This document shows positions 1 through 8,231 of a stretch of 64,000 nucleotides of DNA, piece after piece; the stretch's first letter is position 1, and each line of letters starts with the position of its first letter. The notes under the pieces are model-generated. The model searched no databases, was not told the DNA's origin, and saw only the letters and a program-made list of their open reading frames with translations. Both the position numbers and the translations under genes were made by a program. The stretch lies in NCBI GenBank assembly GCA_964538455.1, contig CAZIDZ010000001.1, forward strand, positions 186,001 to 250,000. The letters are read 5' to 3'. This DNA comes from JAZDLX01 sp964538455. Lineage in GTDB: Bacteria; Electryoneota; Electryoneia; Electryoneales; Electryoneaceae.

Positions 1-640
1 TGGAGTCCAACCTGCAATTTCTTTCGGGAGTGAAGCGGGCGAAAAGCAGGGTGTCCGCGGCAAGCAGGGTGTCCAGGGGGTTGCGCATTGGCAAACGCCG
101 CAATGCTAGGCTGTCGAAAGGCCCCGGAGCGAGCACATTCAGGCCCAAAGGAGGCATCGGTTGGGCGTACACCAGCATCGTGGGCGTGTCAGAGTGATTG
201 CGCTCGATGTCGTAGGCGCGCGCCATCACGGTGTGAAAGCCCGCTTCGACCCCCATCTGGAAGAGGTCATACGTCCAGATAAACGGCGGTTGGGTCAAGT
301 ACGACCATGTCGTGTCGGTCAACTGATCGCTTCCATCGAGAAAAAAGGTTACCTCGTCGATGCCAACATTGTCTTCCGCGCGAACCGAAACACGGAGCGT
401 GTCCTGAAGGGTGTCGCCGTAAGCTGGCTCAAGCATGGTGATCGAAGGCGGCACCGTGTCAAAAGAAGCGCCATCCTTTCCGGCGGGACCCTGGGCACCG
501 CGGCAGCTGAGCAGAAAAAGCGGAATCATGATAAAAAGAAAAAGTGCTGAAAAATTCTGAGACGATCGAAACGCTTTTTGACGTAACTTCAGCAGAGCCC
601 TATTATTTTCGTTCATGCGTATACTGCTATATGTTTTCAT
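1..640 (-). CDS. Partial lipoprotein A, Ig-like domain (3' end outside window)
   Basis: An open frame runs off the left edge, so the C-terminus is missing. The ATG at 640 overlaps the stop of the upstream lipoprotein gene as ATGA and has an AGGTGG ribosome site 7 bases before it. The N-terminus is a signal peptide of about 44 residues ending in the lipobox LLSC, followed by RGAQGPAGKDG. A beta-sandwich-like segment follows (PSITMLEPAYGDTL, then a stretch resembling 'D..GI.EV.FFLDG') that resembles the Ig-like repeats of surface proteins. It resembles the neighbouring lipoprotein at 637-1665 in lipobox, glycine motif and domain start, so the two look like tandem paralogues. Function unknown; probably outer-membrane anchored. 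Confidence 0.7.
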   Translation of the reverse strand, partial: MKTYSSIRMNENNRALLKLRQKAFRSSQNFSALFLFIMIPLFLLSCRGAQGPAGKDGASFDTVPPSITMLEPAYGDTLQDTLRVSVRAEDNVGIDEVTFFLDGSDQLTDTTWSYLTQPPFIWTYDLFQMGVEAGFHTVMARAYDIERNHSDTPTMLVYAQPMPPLGLNVLAPGPFDSLALRRLPMRNPLDTLLAADTLLFARFTPERNCRLDS

Positions 641-1665
641 GGCTCGACCACCTGTTTAAGCCATACCGTCACCTGCGGGTAGAACACTACGGTTGTATCG
701 ATCCATGTTCCCCGCTCCCAGCGTTCGACACCCAATGCGTCCCTTGTGCTCATCCACAAAGATCCCCAATCCGCTTGGGGGTAGTCCACCTGTCTGGAGG
801 TCATACTGAGATCGATTCCATGTGGCTGACTCCCCAGAGAATCAGGAGCACCCAGCGCGAGGAAATAATCGCCGGGTGAAACAGTCCACGCTGTCGAGTC
901 ACCGTGCCAGGCGGAAAGGTCCAGCGCCTGCGTGCCGTTCAGGTCAAAGGGGTCCGGCTGGAAAAAGAACGTGTCAAGGGGAACCCCCGGGCTGTCCGCA
1001 ACGGCTGGATGCAGCGTCAGGTACAGCGGCCCCAGCGGGAGCGGGTTGGATCTTTGCGTAAGGTGGATTTCGACACTGTCAAGCGATGCCGCGACGGGGG
1101 CCGAAAATCGAAACGCCAGGGAATAAATGTCTAAAGAGAGAAGATCCGTCGAGGTCACAGCTGTTGCGGTCTGAGGCACACGGAGCGCTGCTGTTGTGCC
1201 CTGTATTTTCCAAGCGGCTAGAGAAATCGGTTGGCCGGGAGCGGTATAGAACACAAGCCGAAGCCCACTCCTCCCCACGTTTCCATTGTCATCACTCGCC
1301 GCCACACCCAGCGTCAACGAACCATAGTGAACCCCCGCAGCCTGCAGATCAACCGTGTACTGCGTCGTTGGAGGAAAGACAACTGCGCTGCCATAGCCAA
1401 GATCCGAGGTTCCGTTCACAAAAAACTCGAGGCGAACAACGTCATCACTTCCCTCCGGAAAGCCAGCCTTCAGGGTGAGCGTATCGGTGTACACAGCGGC
1501 GTTTGCTTCAGGAGAGATCAGGCGGACTTCCGGGCCGATGATGTCGGCATGCGGCGCATCGCTGCCGTCGCTGCCTGCTGGTCCCTGGCAGGATGTCAAA
1601 CCGAACGGGAGCGTAGCGAGCAACATCCCGAAGATCGCGCATCGTGACGGCAACGGCATCATCAA
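637..1665 (-). CDS. Lipoprotein B with Ig-like domain, paralogue of its downstream neighbour
   Basis: A 342-residue protein with a signal peptide and lipobox LTSC, then QGPAGSDGSD. An Ig-like segment follows (VRLISPEANAAVYTDTLTL, then 'VRLEFFVNG'). The rest, from about residue 140, is beta-rich and resembles a jelly-roll or carbohydrate-binding fold, but I cannot name a family. It starts inside the stop of the PdxJ-like gene (ATGA overlap at 1662-1665) and overlaps the next lipoprotein in the same way, so all three are probably translated together. Three consecutive ATG codons make the exact start uncertain. Function unknown. Confidence 0.75.
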   Translation of the reverse strand: MMMPLPSRCAIFGMLLATLPFGLTSCQGPAGSDGSDAPHADIIGPEVRLISPEANAAVYTDTLTLKAGFPEGSDDVVRLEFFVNGTSDLGYGSAVVFPPTTQYTVDLQAAGVHYGSLTLGVAASDDNGNVGRSGLRLVFYTAPGQPISLAAWKIQGTTAALRVPQTATAVTSTDLLSLDIYSLAFRFSAPVAASLDSVEIHLTQRSNPLPLGPLYLTLHPAVADSPGVPLDTFFFQPDPFDLNGTQALDLSAWHGDSTAWTVSPGDYFLALGAPDSLGSQPHGIDLSMTSRQVDYPQADWGSLWMSTRDALGVERWERGTWIDTTVVFYPQVTVWLKQVVEP

Positions 1666-2387
1666 TCGACCCGCAAATCCTGGCGATGGATCGTTTCGCG
1701 CACTTCGGAGATCGCCCGGTCGAGCCCAATCAGAAAGGCGCGCGCGTAAAGGCGATGGCCGAGGGATACCTCTTCGACCGTTCCCAGCCGTGCGAACAGG
1801 CCCACGGTGCGCGCATCGAGAGATCCCTGGGCAAGCACCCGAAGGCCGAGTCGCGTTGCGCCGAGGGCAGCGGCCTCAAACTCTTCGAACGCCTCCACCG
1901 CTTCGGCAGAGCTCGCCGCCTGTGCGAGACGGGTTGAGTCAAGAGTGATGAAATCAAACTCAAGGCGACGGATCTCCTTGAGTGTGGTTACTATTGGCGC
2001 CACCAATACGCTGGCGCTTACACCGGAAGCGTGAAGCGTGCGGACGGATTCTTTCAATTCCGTGGCGTACCTGGCGACGTCGAGACCCGCGCCTCTTGCG
2101 ACTTCGATGGACGGGACGAAAGTAACCTGTTCTGGCTTAACTTCAAGCGCTTGAAGAACAGCACCTTCAACCGGTTCGACTTCGACCGTCAGGTGGGTGT
2201 CGATTGCGGACCGGACAGCCGCCACGTCGCGAGCGGTGACAAAGCCGTGTTCATCGAGGCGGCAGACAACCCCATCCACTCCTACAAGGTCCGCAACAAC
2301 CGCGCCTTTCAGCAGGTCTATGGTGTTTTCACCCCCGATTCTGCGCATTGCGGCGAGGGGATTCAGATGCAGTGACAGCCTCATCAT
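1662..2387 (-). CDS. pdxJ: Pyridoxine 5'-phosphate synthase (PdxJ) homologue with eroded active site
   Basis: At 241 residues it has the length and landmarks of PdxJ, a TIM barrel that joins 1-deoxyxylulose 5-phosphate and 3-amino-2-oxopropyl phosphate: GVDGVV, TARDV, a GAGLDVARY segment, LGLRVLAQGSL and a final SLGH-x4-RA. By recall of the E. coli enzyme, many catalytic motifs are altered: NIDH reads HLNP, the HLRED-RRH loop is shortened to RLDEHGF, VPEKR reads VPSIE, EIHTG reads TLDST and NAGHGL reads LAQGSL. The glutamate of the NLE motif and the last GH are kept. It follows the deacetylase gene by 28 bases and overlaps a lipoprotein. It may have a different job or be inactive. Confidence 0.72.
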   Translation of the reverse strand: MMRLSLHLNPLAAMRRIGGENTIDLLKGAVVADLVGVDGVVCRLDEHGFVTARDVAAVRSAIDTHLTVEVEPVEGAVLQALEVKPEQVTFVPSIEVARGAGLDVARYATELKESVRTLHASGVSASVLVAPIVTTLKEIRRLEFDFITLDSTRLAQAASSAEAVEAFEEFEAAALGATRLGLRVLAQGSLDARTVGLFARLGTVEEVSLGHRLYARAFLIGLDRAISEVRETIHRQDLRVD

Positions 2388-2415
2388 GATGTTCCGTCCT
2401 TTCCCGCTCTTTCTG

Positions 2416-3297
2416 TTACCTGTCGTCAGTCTTTTGCAAGGCTTCCGTCAAGCGAACAAACTTGACTCCCCGCCGTTGCATCTTCGGAACTTCGCTGGAA
2501 AGCACTTCCCAGGTCTCCGGGCGCGGGTGGCCGATGACAACGATAGGCCGTGAATGGCTTCGCGCCAGACGTTCCGCGGCGGCCAGTTCGGCGCGGATCG
2601 ATTGGGCGCCGTGCTCATGATCGAGGAAGATATCCCGCCGGGCCGCGGGGATTCCTGCAAGCTGTGCCTGTGCGTAAAGTACACTGGAGGCGTGAGTGAT
2701 GCTATCCAAAATAAACCAACCGTTCGCCCTGCAGACGCTTACGACATACCCCATCGTTTCCGGGTCCTGCGTGGCGGCGGAGCCCATGTGGTTGTTCATC
2801 CCGACAGCGTGCGGGAGATGTAAGGCCGGGGCCAGGTTGGTTTCCACTTCCATCAGGGAGGCGCCTGGGTGAATCACAGGTACGCCAAGCCCCACGCGCC
2901 CCTGAAGCGGCTGCATCGGGACATGAGCGATTACCAGTTCGCCCTGGTCGTGCGCCGCCTTGGCGATCCGCTCGCTGTACGCCAGCCCGGGGATAATGCC
3001 CAGCGTCAAGGGGACATCCAACGTCAGTAGACCCCGCACAATCTCATTGTTCCAGCGGTTTCCGAGGTCATCGATCACCAAGGCGATGCGGGGCACGCCT
3101 GGTTCCAAAGGAAGCTCCGGCGGCGAGATATGAGTCTTAGGATAAGGCTCTTCGACGATTTCCGGGCCGGCCGCGGTGGGGCGGCGGACGTAGAAACGGC
3201 CAAGGACCAAGGCCCCGAGAAGAAGTGTGGCCAACAAGGAAAGCAGCAGGAGAATCCACAATCGCGGGGCCGGGCGGCGAGAATACTGGGGCCACAT
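2416..3297 (-). CDS. Divergent polysaccharide deacetylase family protein (YibQ/DUF610)
   Basis: A 293-residue protein with one N-terminal transmembrane helix (residues about 12-34) and a proline-rich linker. The catalytic-type domain contains IALVIDDLG, LGIIPGLAYSERIA, IAHVPMQP, GMNNHMGSAAT, WFILDSITHASSV and IVVIGHPRPETWEVL, all landmarks of the YibQ branch of polysaccharide deacetylases. Members are envelope proteins found beside cell-division or peptidase genes; their substrate is not settled. The start codon overlaps the stop of the upstream lipoprotein (TGATG), so the two are co-translated. The PdxJ-like gene follows 28 bases downstream. Confidence 0.85.
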   Translation of the reverse strand: MWPQYSRRPAPRLWILLLLSLLATLLLGALVLGRFYVRRPTAAGPEIVEEPYPKTHISPPELPLEPGVPRIALVIDDLGNRWNNEIVRGLLTLDVPLTLGIIPGLAYSERIAKAAHDQGELVIAHVPMQPLQGRVGLGVPVIHPGASLMEVETNLAPALHLPHAVGMNNHMGSAATQDPETMGYVVSVCRANGWFILDSITHASSVLYAQAQLAGIPAARRDIFLDHEHGAQSIRAELAAAERLARSHSRPIVVIGHPRPETWEVLSSEVPKMQRRGVKFVRLTEALQKTDDR

Positions 3298-3863
3298 CAG
3301 AAATCATCCCGCCAGAGCACCAGGCGAAAACGGCCGTCATGTCCGGCGCGGGCCTGAAAACGGGCAAATCCTGAGACCGCCGCGACGTCGCCTGCCGTAA
3401 GTGAAAAGTTCACCGTGAATTCCACCGTTGTGTCAGCGCGCGAAAAGGTGTCCAGATCAGCGGGCAGCGGTCCCCAACGAAGGTCCAGATGGTCCACGTA
3501 GCGCATCAGCCCGCCGGTGGTGCGCAATTCGGTGTCACGATACCACTGGTCGTAACGGCCGAGGTTCGGGTCGAAATATTCGAAAACAAATTCGTCCGCG
3601 ATCAGATCAGCGTAGCGCAGGCTGTCTTTCAATGTGTAGCTCGTCCGGAAGTTACGCAGCAGACCGCCCACGGTATTCTGAGTGTCCCAGATGTCGGACG
3701 AAAGACCCGCCTCTTCAGGCGCAAACGGGTTAAGACAGCCAGAGAAAATAGCCAATGCGAAGAGCAGGGCGACGACGAACATCAGGAGCAAAGAGACCCC
3801 CCTCAGCGCTTTGTCGCGCTGGGACGAAGAACTGTACTGTGTCGCGTCCGCCAGACCAACCAT
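3297..3863 (-). CDS. Small lipoprotein of unknown function
   Basis: 188 residues. A transmembrane-like signal (residues about 20-42) ends in the lipobox FSGC and is followed by LNPFAPEE, a CNPF-type start often seen in lipoproteins of FCB-group genomes. The mature part has a nuclear-transport-factor-like look (SYTLKDSLRYADLIADEF, RDTELRTTGGLM, then a beta-rich end). It shares this plan with the gene at 4032-4721. About 168 bases of AT-rich sequence (3864-4031) precede it and probably carry the promoter for this gene and the four downstream. No known function. Confidence 0.7.
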   Translation of the reverse strand: MVGLADATQYSSSSQRDKALRGVSLLLMFVVALLFALAIFSGCLNPFAPEEAGLSSDIWDTQNTVGGLLRNFRTSYTLKDSLRYADLIADEFVFEYFDPNLGRYDQWYRDTELRTTGGLMRYVDHLDLRWGPLPADLDTFSRADTTVEFTVNFSLTAGDVAAVSGFARFQARAGHDGRFRLVLWRDDF

Positions 3864-4031
3864 GGCTTTCTCGCTATACTGATGTTGCCACTAGCCAACA
3901 CTCTTCTTGCAAATTATGGTTTTCCCTGCGTTGACCTCTAGAAAGATTGATTCCAGTCATAATTGTGTTTAACGTTTTATTTATCAGCCTAATGTCCTTA
4001 TTCGTTCATATAGATGAAAACAATTTATCAT

Positions 4032-4721
4032 TTATAAACCCGCTCGAAGCTGGCTCATTGTGGGTGAATCTCCGCTTGCGTCATCAAGCCAACGCCGAAT
4101 CCGCCACCCTCCATCTACCCCACGGCCTATTACCATAAGAGCGACCCCTTCGTATACATCGGGCAAATCGTTGCGGATGGTATGGACCTCCAGCCTGTAC
4201 CCCTGATAGGTGACCGTTGAGTCCGCACCTTCTTGTTGCTGGATTGTTTCGAGCGTCAATTCTGCCAGTGAGTCCGCCGGAATCATGCTGAATGCCAGCA
4301 AATTGCGTATAAAATTTCGCTCCTGGTTAAATGACCAATCGGCAAAATAGGTAGGTCCCGAGGCATAGGCCTGCGGAGTGCTTTCGTAACGAAATGAATC
4401 CGCGATAACGCTCAGGTAAAGGTTTGGATCATGTAGTGAAAACGCGGCGGAAAGCTGGGTTAAAGCTTCGTCTGAAGATAGTGCAAGGTCGCTGGAAGGG
4501 GTGGTATCCAAAGGCGATGCGGGCTCACGGGTGGAAAACAGACCACAGGAAACAACTCCGCTCACCGCCAGAACGGATAATATCAATTTAAATCTTTTTG
4601 GAAACGAAGAGCGGCGGCGGGATTTAGACAAGCTAGAAATCCGCCCTGCACGAGCGTCGCCCAGAATCCGCCGTCCGATACGGTTTTTTCCGATTCGCAT
4701 CTTTTGGATAAGGCTTCTCAT
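4032..4721 (-). CDS. Lipoprotein of unknown function, relative of the 3297-3863 product
   Basis: 229 residues with a long basic N-terminus (about 45 residues rich in Arg, Lys and Ser) before the hydrophobic segment LILSVLAVSGVVSC, so the annotated start may be too early. The mature domain contains ALTQLSAAFSLHDPNLYLSV and a following IADSFRYES, matching the 'load, then IADEF' layout of the downstream lipoprotein, and ends in a beta-rich segment (GGWRIRRWLDD) like an NTF2-type fold. It lies 15 bases after the dehydrogenase gene. Function unknown; the similarity to its neighbour is my reading, not an alignment score. Confidence 0.65.
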   Translation of the reverse strand: MRSLIQKMRIGKNRIGRRILGDARAGRISSLSKSRRRSSFPKRFKLILSVLAVSGVVSCGLFSTREPASPLDTTPSSDLALSSDEALTQLSAAFSLHDPNLYLSVIADSFRYESTPQAYASGPTYFADWSFNQERNFIRNLLAFSMIPADSLAELTLETIQQQEGADSTVTYQGYRLEVHTIRNDLPDVYEGVALMVIGRGVDGGWRIRRWLDDASGDSPTMSQLRAGL

Positions 4722-4736
4722 CGCTCCCCAACCAAT

Positions 4737-5855
4737 TTAAAGGTTTCGGGCGATTTCTTCAGCGACCTCGAGGCTCGAGTTGCTTCCCCCCATATCGTAC
4801 GTACGAACGTTGCCGTCTGCAATTGTTTTCGCGACCGCGTAGTTCAGTTTTTTCGCGAGATCCAGTTCGCCAAGCCAATCGAGCATCAATCCCGTCGCAA
4901 TAATCATCGCCATGGGATTGACCTTGTACTGCCCGGCGTATTTCGGCGCGCTTCCGTGTGTCGGTTCGAACACCGCGTAGGAGTCTCCGATGTTGCCGGA
5001 CGCGGCGAACCCCAGGCCGCCGACGAGCTGCGCCGCGAGGTCGCTGATAATGTCGCCAAACATGTTTTCCGCCACGAGCACGTCGTAATCGAACGGGTTC
5101 TTCAGCAGCCACATCGTCTGCGCGTCGATGTTCGTCTCCCACAGCTCGACCCCGGGGTAACTTTTCGCGACTTCGCGCGCGGTTCGAACCATCAGCCCGC
5201 CGGTTTCCCGCAGCACATTGGGCTTGTCCACCACTGTCACAGACCGGCGTCCGTACTTGCTGGCGTATTCGAAGGCGCGGGCAATGATGTTGCGGCACGC
5301 CTGACGGGTCATAATACGGCAGGACATTGCCATATCATCGCTGGCAACCTCTTGAAAACGCTTGGCTTTAGGTTGATGCTTCGCCATCAGGTTGATGATC
5401 TCCGACGGCACCGGGTGGAATTCGACGCCCACGTACAACCCCTCAGTGTTTTCACGAAAAATCACAAGGTCGATGCCCTCTTTGTAATTGAGAGGGTTGC
5501 CGGGGTAGGCTTTGCACGGGCGCAGGTTGGTGTAAAGGTTGAATTCCTGCCGTAGACGAACAATCGGGCTGAAATAGACATACCCCTTGTCACGGAGCGC
5601 AGGATCGAGTTCCGACGCCGCTTCGTCGCGCGGTTTCGATGTAATCGCACCGAAAAGCGCACATTCCGTGCTTTTCAGGACGTCCAGCGTCCGGTCCGGA
5701 AGAGGGTTCCCCTCGCTTTTCCAGAATTCCCACCCGATGTCGCCGTGAACATACTCCGCGTCGAACCTCAGCGCGTCGAGCACCAACCGGGCGCATTCCA
5801 TCACATCATTGCCAACGCCATCGCCAGGTAGCCAGGCGATCCGATGCTTTGCCAT
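4737..5855 (-). CDS. Isocitrate/isopropylmalate dehydrogenase family, NAD-type
   Basis: A 372-residue beta-decarboxylating dehydrogenase. It shows the nucleotide-site start AWLPGDGVG, the substrate arginines in SPIVRLRQEFNLYTNLRPCK, RENTEGLYVGVE, the lysine/aspartate region VVDKPNVLRETGG, the metal-binding stretch DVLVAENMFGDIISDLAAQ and the cofactor loop AVFEPTHGSAPKYAG...NPMAMI. These are shared by NAD-isocitrate, isopropylmalate and homoisocitrate dehydrogenases. No leuABCD or lysine genes are nearby, so an NAD-dependent isocitrate dehydrogenase of the TCA cycle is the likeliest role. The exact substrate cannot be fixed from the sequence. Confidence 0.85.
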   Translation of the reverse strand: MAKHRIAWLPGDGVGNDVMECARLVLDALRFDAEYVHGDIGWEFWKSEGNPLPDRTLDVLKSTECALFGAITSKPRDEAASELDPALRDKGYVYFSPIVRLRQEFNLYTNLRPCKAYPGNPLNYKEGIDLVIFRENTEGLYVGVEFHPVPSEIINLMAKHQPKAKRFQEVASDDMAMSCRIMTRQACRNIIARAFEYASKYGRRSVTVVDKPNVLRETGGLMVRTAREVAKSYPGVELWETNIDAQTMWLLKNPFDYDVLVAENMFGDIISDLAAQLVGGLGFAASGNIGDSYAVFEPTHGSAPKYAGQYKVNPMAMIIATGLMLDWLGELDLAKKLNYAVAKTIADGNVRTYDMGGSNSSLEVAEEIARNL

Positions 5856-5929
5856 GAATTCCTCTCGATGTGGAAGATTGTCGCGTTTGCAGGATTGTGT
5901 TTTCTCGACACCCCTCGATGCCGCCGGTG

Positions 5930-6820
5930 TTACCAGACCGCCCGCAGGGAAAACTGCTTGGTGTCGCCCAGGTTATCGGCGAAGGGCGAATAGCCGAAGT
6001 CAAGTCTCCATTGACGCCAGGCAAGGCCGAATCCCGCAGAAAGCGACTGCCCATCGTAACCGCTGCGCCACCCGGCCCGCAGGTCGAGCGCCCCAAGCAC
6101 CCGTACTTCTCCGCCGAGCCGCACGCTCGTATCGTAGCCGGTTACTTTTGCACCTTCAATCAGCAGCGATGGCAGCGTCTTCAATAGCAGTGGCAATCGC
6201 CAGCGAAGCCCGGCCGAAACGGTCGTCGGGAGATCGTTGCTCCGCCGGTCGAGCCCTTCGATGCCGCCAAGATGGCGGACTGCCACACCGAGGTCAAGGG
6301 CTCTGGAAAACGCCTCCGGCCACAACAGCCCCGCGTCCATGGACCAGCCATTTGCATGGTAGATGTAGATGCCTTCCGAGAGGTAGCGAAGCGAGAGACC
6401 GGCGCGAAGCTTCTGATGGACGGGAAACGAGGCTGTGGCTCCAAGCGCAAAATCACGGGCGTCAAAGGTTTCGATGGGAGCGGCGGAAGGACCGTCTCTA
6501 AGCTCCATGTTCGCGACGCCGACGTGATGGACGCTGAATCCCCACCCAACCTTCCCCGTGAGAAACGTCGCCGCGATGTGTTGGGCAGTGCTGCCGTCCA
6601 CCCACCAGTCCGCGTGCATCAATTCAACTCCCGCCTCGCTGATACCCGCACCGGCGGGATTCCACCAGGCGCCGGAAGGACCCTGCGGCGAAGCGACAAC
6701 TGCCTCCGCGAGGGCCCCGGCGCGCGCTCCCGGACCGACTTCCAGCCATGTCGAACCAGGGCGGGCGAAAACCGGAACGGCGGCAACCAGCAGTACGATC
6801 ATGACGGTGGAACGTCGCAT
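5930..6820 (-). CDS. PorV/PorQ-family outer-membrane protein
   Basis: 296 residues from the ATG at 6820, chosen because an AGG lies 9 bases upstream and the product then starts with a clean signal peptide (MRRSTVMIVLLVAAVPVFA). An ATG at 6829 is the alternative; longer frames reading back to 7159 only overlap the upstream gene. The mature part has the family start GARAGALAEAVVASPQGPSGAWWNPAG, then alternating amphipathic strands ending in FSLRAVW with a terminal aromatic residue, as expected for a beta-barrel. PorV in Bacteroidota works with the type IX secretion system. It lies 14 bases after a second protein of the same family. Confidence 0.8.
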   Translation of the reverse strand: MRRSTVMIVLLVAAVPVFARPGSTWLEVGPGARAGALAEAVVASPQGPSGAWWNPAGAGISEAGVELMHADWWVDGSTAQHIAATFLTGKVGWGFSVHHVGVANMELRDGPSAAPIETFDARDFALGATASFPVHQKLRAGLSLRYLSEGIYIYHANGWSMDAGLLWPEAFSRALDLGVAVRHLGGIEGLDRRSNDLPTTVSAGLRWRLPLLLKTLPSLLIEGAKVTGYDTSVRLGGEVRVLGALDLRAGWRSGYDGQSLSAGFGLAWRQWRLDFGYSPFADNLGDTKQFSLRAVW

Positions 6821-6834
6821 CAAGCCCATCCTGT

Positions 6835-8220
6835 TCAGCGCATCAGTTGAAATCTCCAGGAAATCACTTGTGTGGCTTCCGGAGAAATGGTGTCGACAAC
6901 ATACGCGTAATCGAGCCGTGTTATCCCGAGGTCTCGAAGCTGCAGCTCGAGTCCGAGTCCGAACGTCGGCCGGTCGCGATCGAGGCCGGCCCGCAGCAGA
7001 ACGCCGGGCAGGTTGCTCGAAGACTGCCCTATCAGCCCTGGTTCGGTGGAGCTGTTCGTCGGAAACAGGGTCAGCTCCACTCCGGACTTTAATTGGGCGA
7101 GATCCTTCAGGTTGGTCTCGACGTCGGAAAAGATCGCGATCGCATCCAAAGGCTCCCACGCGGCTCCGAAACGGTAGCGGTCAGGGTAGTAATCGTTCTT
7201 AGTGGTGCCCTGATCCCAGTATCCGGTCGTGTTCCACGTGTTTTTCGCGCCCAGTCCGAATGCCGCGGCACCCAGTGCCAGTGTCTCCAGCCTCGCGGGC
7301 ATAACGCGGCCGTTGAACGGACGGAATTGCGCGCCGACGTCTGCGATGAACGTTGTCGATGTCAGTGAGCCGCTGTCGAGCAGACCGGGGATCAGCGCGT
7401 AGAGCACGCCCGCGCTTATCCCCAGGCTGATCGTGCGGTGCACGCGCACGCCGAAGGCAAACGAGAACCGATTTTCGAACCACCCGAGCGATCCGATGAT
7501 ATTCCCGTCGTAGTCGCGCGCGTCGATGTTGTCGGTGCCGGCGTGCGTCCAGTTGAGGGAAACAGCCGCGGGCCGCTCCTGGACGTGCAGATAGCGTGCC
7601 CTTAAAACGTCGAGAACCTCAACGCGCTCGGCGAGTTTTTTCTCGCGCGCGATTGCGGCGGCTTCACGGACCAATGGCATCAGCGAACCGGCATCGATCG
7701 GACCCTCACGAAGCGAAAGCGTCAGCGGTTGTGGAGGTTGCTCGTTCGTTGCGGCGAGGAACAGCGCGGCGTCGGCCAGGGGGGGCAGGTATTCGTTGGG
7801 GTGAACCGTCCGGATGCCGCGGGCGCGTGTTTCGTTGGGGTAGACCAGTCTCTTCGCGCCGGTCGATTTATCCTCAACGAGCAGCACAGGCCGCACGGGG
7901 CCGCTCCAGACGGAAATGCTTTTCACCTCATACAGCGCGCCGACGTGGACGAGGCGCCGATCCAGCGAGAGTTTGTGCCATGCGAACCAAAACTCGTTGC
8001 CGGGGGCGAAGGGGAGGCCCGCGGGATTGTAGCTCGCCTGTTCCACGCCGGCCGACCGTGCCACACCGGCGTCGCCGGCGGCGAGTGTCGCCGGACCGGC
8101 TCCCATCCTTAGGAACGCCCCGGCGTACCCGGAGTAACCGTCGGCCCGGAGGGTGGTGGGGATCAGCACAAAAACGAACACCAGGAACGCCGCCGAATGG
8201 ATTCTTGTGCGTCGTGTCAT
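6835..8220 (-). CDS. Large PorV/PorQ-like outer-membrane protein
   Basis: 461 residues with a signal peptide ending near LRADG, then GAGPATLAAGDAGVARSAGVEQASYNPAG, the recognisable opening of the PorV/PorQ family (small-residue stretch followed by xxNPAG). About residues 95-215 form an insertion without barrel-like strands that is absent from the shorter sister protein downstream. The C-terminal half again has alternating strands (LALGAAAFGLGAKN, FGAAWEPLDAIAIFSDVE, GLGLELQLRDLG). Eleven bases separate it from the propeller gene upstream. Likely an outer-membrane barrel taking part in export or surface attachment; exact role unknown. Confidence 0.75.
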   Translation of the reverse strand: MTRRTRIHSAAFLVFVFVLIPTTLRADGYSGYAGAFLRMGAGPATLAAGDAGVARSAGVEQASYNPAGLPFAPGNEFWFAWHKLSLDRRLVHVGALYEVKSISVWSGPVRPVLLVEDKSTGAKRLVYPNETRARGIRTVHPNEYLPPLADAALFLAATNEQPPQPLTLSLREGPIDAGSLMPLVREAAAIAREKKLAERVEVLDVLRARYLHVQERPAAVSLNWTHAGTDNIDARDYDGNIIGSLGWFENRFSFAFGVRVHRTISLGISAGVLYALIPGLLDSGSLTSTTFIADVGAQFRPFNGRVMPARLETLALGAAAFGLGAKNTWNTTGYWDQGTTKNDYYPDRYRFGAAWEPLDAIAIFSDVETNLKDLAQLKSGVELTLFPTNSSTEPGLIGQSSSNLPGVLLRAGLDRDRPTFGLGLELQLRDLGITRLDYAYVVDTISPEATQVISWRFQLMR

Positions 8221-8231
8221 CAGGCGGCCCC

